The position numbers and the translations under genes are program-made. Below, in pieces: positions 14,448 to 17,394 of a stretch of 17,394 nt of DNA. Origin of the DNA: Azonexaceae bacterium (GTDB taxonomy: Bacteria; Pseudomonadota; Gammaproteobacteria; Burkholderiales; Rhodocyclaceae); the NCBI GenBank assembly GCA_009469685.1, contig SSTA01000399.1, positions 1-17,394 on the forward strand, in the 5' to 3' direction. How positions within the stretch are numbered: the stretch's first letter is position 1; each line of letters begins with the position of its first letter. The notes under the pieces were generated by a model. The model saw nothing but the letters and a program-made list of their open reading frames with translations, was not told the DNA's origin and ran no database searches.

Positions 14448-14714
14448 CTAGGGCAATGGCTCTTCCTGGGTCAGCTCGTCGGGCAGGACGCCTACCGGGA
14501 GTCCGAGGCTGCCCTCGGGACCGGTCTCGAAGCGCACCAGGTAGATTTCTTTGCTGGGATCGATTTCCGAGTGGCCGAAATGCACCACGACACCGCGGGA
14601 ACCGGCGGGAGCGATGAGGCCTTCTTGTTCATCGACGCCGGGCATGCCACCGTCGTTGAGGATGTCCTCGGCGGCAAAAACCAGGTCTCCGATTTCGTAT
14701 TGGACTGTGACCAT
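14448..14714 (-). CDS. nifZ: NifZ-family protein
   Basis: The 88-residue protein matches the NifZ domain (PF04319): YEIGDLVFAAEDILNDGGMP near the N-terminus, then PAGSRGVVVHFGHSEIDPSK and IYLVRFE. The family motif is a start of the form I.D.V.A...I.NDG..PG and a closing IY.V.F. NifZ assists P-cluster formation in the MoFe protein. It is shorter than many NifZ proteins but covers the domain. AGGAGG 6 nt before the ATG is a textbook ribosome site. It lies 47 bp after fdx and 9 bp before nifF. Confidence 0.85.
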   Translation of the reverse strand: MVTVQYEIGDLVFAAEDILNDGGMPGVDEQEGLIAPAGSRGVVVHFGHSEIDPSKEIYLVRFETGPEGSLGLPVGVLPDELTQEEPLP

Positions 14715-14761
14715 GTCAGGCCTCCTGGCGGAAGGGGGATCGGGGCGCGCTGGATCTCATG

Positions 14762-15091
14762 TCAGCTCCAGATGTCGCCGGGGGCCTTCAGGCGCTCCAC
14801 CGGCCGGTCCAGGAGAAGGTGCTCATCGATCAGGGTGGCGACGTCCGTGGGCTTGATGCCCACGTACATCACGCCTTCGGGATAGACGATCACGCTGGGA
14901 CCGATGTCGCACGGCCCCAGGCAGCCGGTATTGGTGAGCTGGAAACCCGAGGCCCACAGATTGCGGGTGGTGAATTCGTCGGAAAAGGCCTGCCAGACTT
15001 GGCCGCAGCCCTTGTCCTGGCACGAGCCGCGAGGATGTCCCTGGGGGCGGCCCTGGACGCAGACGAGAACATGTTTTTTCGGTTTTGGCAT
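14762..15091 (-). CDS. Shethna-type thioredoxin-like [2Fe-2S] ferredoxin
   Basis: The 109-residue protein resembles Azotobacter Shethna protein I (FeSI) and the clostridial thioredoxin-like [2Fe-2S] ferredoxins. Expected cluster ligands are C11, C24, C57 and C61, in HVLVC, GHPRGSC and TGCLGPC; C29 is extra. The closing RLKAPGDIWS also fits the family. AAGGAG precedes the ATG at 15091, which rejects the longer frame from 15160. It is a small cytoplasmic electron carrier, either a donor in nitrogen fixation or a partner in oxygen protection. The first gene of a six-gene unit, 20 nt downstream of the predicted sigma-54 start site. Confidence 0.92.
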   Translation of the reverse strand: MPKPKKHVLVCVQGRPQGHPRGSCQDKGCGQVWQAFSDEFTTRNLWASGFQLTNTGCLGPCDIGPSVIVYPEGVMYVGIKPTDVATLIDEHLLLDRPVERLKAPGDIWS

Positions 15092-15123
15092 GGCGATTCT
15101 CCTTGAGGGGTATCGACGACAGC

Positions 15124-15138
15124 GCAATTTGGGTGCCA
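15124..15138 (-). promoter_or_regulatory. sigma-54 (-24/-12) promoter of the fdx–nifZ–nifF unit
   Basis: The minus strand reads CTGGCAC, CCAAA, TTGCG, with the invariant GG (15137/15136) and GC (15125/15124) at the required spacing. Transcription would begin near 15112, 20 nt before the fdx ATG, with AAGGAG inside that leader. Confidence 0.85.
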
Positions 15139-15154
15139 GCCGGATACCCTGTCG

Positions 15155-15167
15155 ATTCAAGGCGTTG
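15155..15167. promoter_or_regulatory. IHF-like site between activator and promoter
   Basis: ATTCAAGGCGTTG matches the IHF consensus WATCAA-N4-TTR at all but one position. It lies between the NifA site and the -24 element, where IHF bends nif promoters so that NifA can touch sigma-54 polymerase. Confidence 0.55.
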
Positions 15168-15181
15168 GAGTGTCTGTGCTG

Positions 15182-15197
15182 TGTCGCATATCCGACA
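15182..15197. promoter_or_regulatory. NifA upstream activator sequence
   Basis: TGT-CGCATATCCG-ACA is a perfect TGT-N10-ACA NifA-binding palindrome. Its centre is about 78 bp upstream of the predicted start site and it begins 6 bp past the nifA stop codon, so the activator's own gene and its target unit are directly joined. Confidence 0.85.
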
Positions 15198-15202
15198 ATT
15201 GG

Positions 15203-16813
15203 TCAAAACTGCTTCACTTCGATGTTCAGGGTCTGGATGCGGTAGGCGATCTGGCGCGGCGTCATCCCCAGAATTCGGGCGGCTTTGGCCTGCACCCAGC
15301 CGGCCTGCTCCAGGGCGGCAATGACGCGGTCCCGCTCCGAGAGGTCGGGGTCGCCGGGGTCGGCGGCGTACGGCGCTTCGGTCACCGCGGGAGCGGGCCC
15401 CCGGGTCGGTCGGGGGGCCGACCGCTCGCGGGGGGTGGCGAAACGGATCAGATCGACATCGATGCGGCCATCTTCGGAAAGCACGGCGGCCCGCTCCAGG
15501 CAGTTTTCCAGCTCGCGTACGTTGCCGGGCCAGTCGTGGGCCGCCAGGCGGCGCTGGGCCAGGTCGCTGAGGGCCAGCTTGCGCTTCTGGTCGTTGCCGA
15601 TCTTGCTCAGCAGATGCCGAGCGATATCGGGAATGTCCTCGATGCGTTCGCGCAGCGGAGGCAGGAAAAGAGGCATGACGTTGAGGCGGTAGAAGAGATC
15701 TTCGCGGAAGTCCCCCATGTCCACGGCGGTCTCCAGGTCGCGGTGGGTGGCGGCGATGATGCGCACGTCCACCTTGACCGTGCGGCTGCCCCCGACCCGC
15801 TCGAATTCGCCCTCCTGGAGCACCCGCAGGAGCTTGGCCTGAAAGGCGGAGGAAACCTCGCCGATTTCGTCGAGAAAAAGGGTGCCGCCGTGGGCTTGCT
15901 CGAAGCGGCCCTTGCGGGCCTCGACGGCGCCGGTGAAGGCTCCCCGCTCGTGGCCGAAGAGCTCTGATTCGAGGAGGTTTTCCGGCAGTGCCGCACAGTT
16001 GAGCTTGACCAGCGCATTGCGGGCCCGGGGCGAGTTGTAGTGGATGGCGTTGGCGATCAGTTCCTTGCCGGTGCCGGTCTCGCCACGGATGAGGACGGTG
16101 GTGTTCCATTTGGCCACCAGGCGGGCTTGTTCGAACACGCGGCGCATGACGGCGGAGCGTCCCACCATGCTGTCAAAGCCGAATTGGTGGCGCACCGCCC
16201 GGCGAAGCAGGTCGCGTTCCTCGACCAGGCTGGATTTCTCCTGCTCGACTTCCAGGGATATCCGCAGATTCTGGCCGATCAGGTTGGCGACCATTTCGAC
16301 GAATTGCGCCCGCTCTTCGATCAGGCCGTCCTCTTCGGCTTCGGGCTGGACGGCGAGGACGCCTTGCAGGCTGCCGCCGACCTTGATCGGCGCCGCGATG
16401 AAGGGCAGTTCCGGGTCATAGACCGGCTGGCGATTGAGGAAGCGGGGTTCGTCGGCCACCCGGACCAGCTTGATGGTGCGCGGCTTTTCCAGGATCAGGC
16501 CGATGATGCCCTCACCCGGTCCGTACTGGCTGTCGTCGACGATCGGTTGGTCGGGGCTGTAGATCGTGCGGATGTTCAGTTTCCCGCTTTCCGGGTCGAC
16601 CACGCCGATCAGGCCGCGGGTGAGACCGGCTTCGTCGTGGAGGACGCGGAGGACTTCCCGCAAGGTCTCGTTGAAGTCCAGACTGCGGGACAGCGCTCGG
16701 CTTACCGCGTAGAGCGCCGCCAGGAGCTGGAGGTTGAGCTCGTGGGTTCGGCAGTAACCTCCCGTGGGAGGGCAGTCCGCTGCGGAGGCGTGGAAGTGGA
16801 GGGTGTCGTCCAT
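15203..16813 (-). CDS. nifA: nitrogen-fixation activator NifA
   Basis: The 536-residue bacterial enhancer-binding protein has an N-terminal GAF domain (~30–185), AAA+ domain (~215–445) and C-terminal Fis-type HTH (~495–532, [20 protein letters not shown]). It has Walker A GETGTGKE (244–251), the sigma-54-contact loop GAFTGA (291–296) and Walker B TLFLDEIG (311–318). The AAA–HTH linker is long and Pro/Arg-rich, and lacks the cysteine pair of oxygen-sensitive rhizobial NifA. That fits control by NifL, encoded 17 bp upstream. No ribosome site precedes the ATG, consistent with translational coupling to nifL. The same frame stays open upstream to 17218, but that part is antiframe nifL sequence. 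Confidence 0.96.
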   Translation of the reverse strand: MDDTLHFHASAADCPPTGGYCRTHELNLQLLAALYAVSRALSRSLDFNETLREVLRVLHDEAGLTRGLIGVVDPESGKLNIRTIYSPDQPIVDDSQYGPGEGIIGLILEKPRTIKLVRVADEPRFLNRQPVYDPELPFIAAPIKVGGSLQGVLAVQPEAEEDGLIEERAQFVEMVANLIGQNLRISLEVEQEKSSLVEERDLLRRAVRHQFGFDSMVGRSAVMRRVFEQARLVAKWNTTVLIRGETGTGKELIANAIHYNSPRARNALVKLNCAALPENLLESELFGHERGAFTGAVEARKGRFEQAHGGTLFLDEIGEVSSAFQAKLLRVLQEGEFERVGGSRTVKVDVRIIAATHRDLETAVDMGDFREDLFYRLNVMPLFLPPLRERIEDIPDIARHLLSKIGNDQKRKLALSDLAQRRLAAHDWPGNVRELENCLERAAVLSEDGRIDVDLIRFATPRERSAPRPTRGPAPAVTEAPYAADPGDPDLSERDRVIAALEQAGWVQAKAARILGMTPRQIAYRIQTLNIEVKQF

Positions 16814-16830
16814 GCTGGTCTGGGGATGGA

Positions 16831-17394
16831 TTAGATCGGGTCGCCGTCGACGCGGAACTCGACGACCGCCGCACAGCCGCCGCTGGGACTGTCTTCCAGG
16901 TCGATGATGCCGCCGTGGTCCGCCACCACCTGCTGTGCGCGGGACAAGCCGGTGCCGATATGGCGGCCGCTGCCGCTCTTGGCGGTGAAGAAGGGTTCGA
17001 AGGCCCGGAGGCGCCACTCGGGCGGGATCCCCGGCCCGGTGTCGGAAACCACCACCCGCACGCAGTCGCCGGTGACTTGGCTGGAGACGCTCAGCTCGCG
17101 GCAATTCCAGCCTTTCACATTCATCGCCTCGATGGCGTTTTCGATCAGAACCTTGAACAGCATGCGCAGCTGCAAGGGGCGGCCGATGACGTTGGGTAGT
17201 ACCGCGGCGGGGTGCCAATCGACCACCACGCCGGCGTTGAGAAAGCGGGGCGTGCTGATGTCGAGCACGTCGCGCAGCACTTCGTTGAGATTGACCCCGA
17301 CCTGCATTTCCGGCGGGCTGTGCGGGATGACCTGACGCAGCGATTCCATATGCTCCCGGCTGGCGCCGAGGGCATCCTGAAGCACTCGCGCCGA
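16831..17394 (-). CDS. nifL: NifL, C-terminal part (start outside window)
   Basis: The last 187 residues of NifL are visible, ending in TAA at 16833–16831. They comprise the end of the linker ([20 protein letters not shown]) and the GHKL ATP/ADP-binding domain: N-box [14 protein letters not shown]1 VSDTGPGIP, the [10 protein letters not shown] lid and G2 GRHIGTGLS. NifL is a flavoprotein anti-activator that binds NifA and blocks it when oxygen or fixed nitrogen is present; ADP strengthens the complex. The PAS/FAD sensor half lies beyond the window. It is directly upstream of nifA on the same strand. Confidence 0.93.
   Translation of the reverse strand, partial: SARVLQDALGASREHMESLRQVIPHSPPEMQVGVNLNEVLRDVLDISTPRFLNAGVVVDWHPAAVLPNVIGRPLQLRMLFKVLIENAIEAMNVKGWNCRELSVSSQVTGDCVRVVVSDTGPGIPPEWRLRAFEPFFTAKSGSGRHIGTGLSRAQQVVADHGGIIDLEDSPSGGCAAVVEFRVDGDPI

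Noticed and set aside
14823..16109. 428-codon minus-strand frame over nifA and fdx
   Set aside because: Same strand but a different frame of nifA; Arg/Pro-rich peptide without motifs.
16814..17218. N-terminal extension of NifA to codon 17218
   Set aside because: The extension lies in an alternative frame of nifL and has no NifA similarity; the GAF-leading N-terminus begins at 16813.

Overview
The window is a high-GC proteobacterial segment carrying part of a nitrogen-fixation region. The NifL–NifA pair, a Shethna-type [2Fe-2S] ferredoxin, NifZ, NifF and an oxygen-binding SHP/DHC cytochrome operon together suggest a free-living diazotroph, most likely a betaproteobacterium of the Rhodocyclales type. 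The taxon is an inference from gene content, not a measured assignment.

Left edge (1–1371): the 5' part of a TPR-protein gene runs leftward off the window. It is divergent from a small IsdG-type heme-degrading monooxygenase. A stem-loop follows the monooxygenase, then a doubtful 108-codon reading frame on the minus strand.

Middle left (1372–7654): a three-PAS LuxR-type regulator reads leftward, with a perfect 8-bp dyad just before its start. About 850 bp without a recognisable gene follow. Next comes a patch of visibly lower GC with a KpsS-like capsule glycosyltransferase (plus strand) and two tandem FemAB/GNAT-like paralogs (minus strand); the KpsS gene overlaps the nearer paralog tail to tail by 6 bp. 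Past the island lies a 33-codon fragment resembling the N-terminus of the PAS–LuxR protein, so two related sequences in the same orientation bracket the island.

Middle right (7590–12450): a plus-strand operon encodes SHP (oxygen-binding cytochrome c), DHC (diheme cytochrome c), a membrane cytochrome b561, an OmpR-class response regulator, a sensor kinase and a CDF cation exporter. A PmrA/QseB-like box lies about 50 bp before the first gene. A 159-bp near-palindromic MITE-like element, flanked by TGA repeats, sits exactly between regulator and kinase. Without it the kinase ATG would lie 3 nt after the regulator stop codon.

Right edge (12455–17394, all minus strand): nifL (partial) and nifA, then a six-gene unit fdx–nifZ–nifF–orf100–modA–nifX/nafY-like with short gaps or 4-bp overlaps. 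Between nifA and fdx there is a NifA upstream activator sequence, an IHF-like site and a -24/-12 sigma-54 promoter in the canonical order. The unit is therefore very probably switched on by the NifA encoded next door. It would supply electron donors (ferredoxin, flavodoxin), P-cluster maturation help (NifZ), molybdate capture (ModA) and FeMo-cofactor handling (NifX/NafY family). The function of orf100 is unknown.
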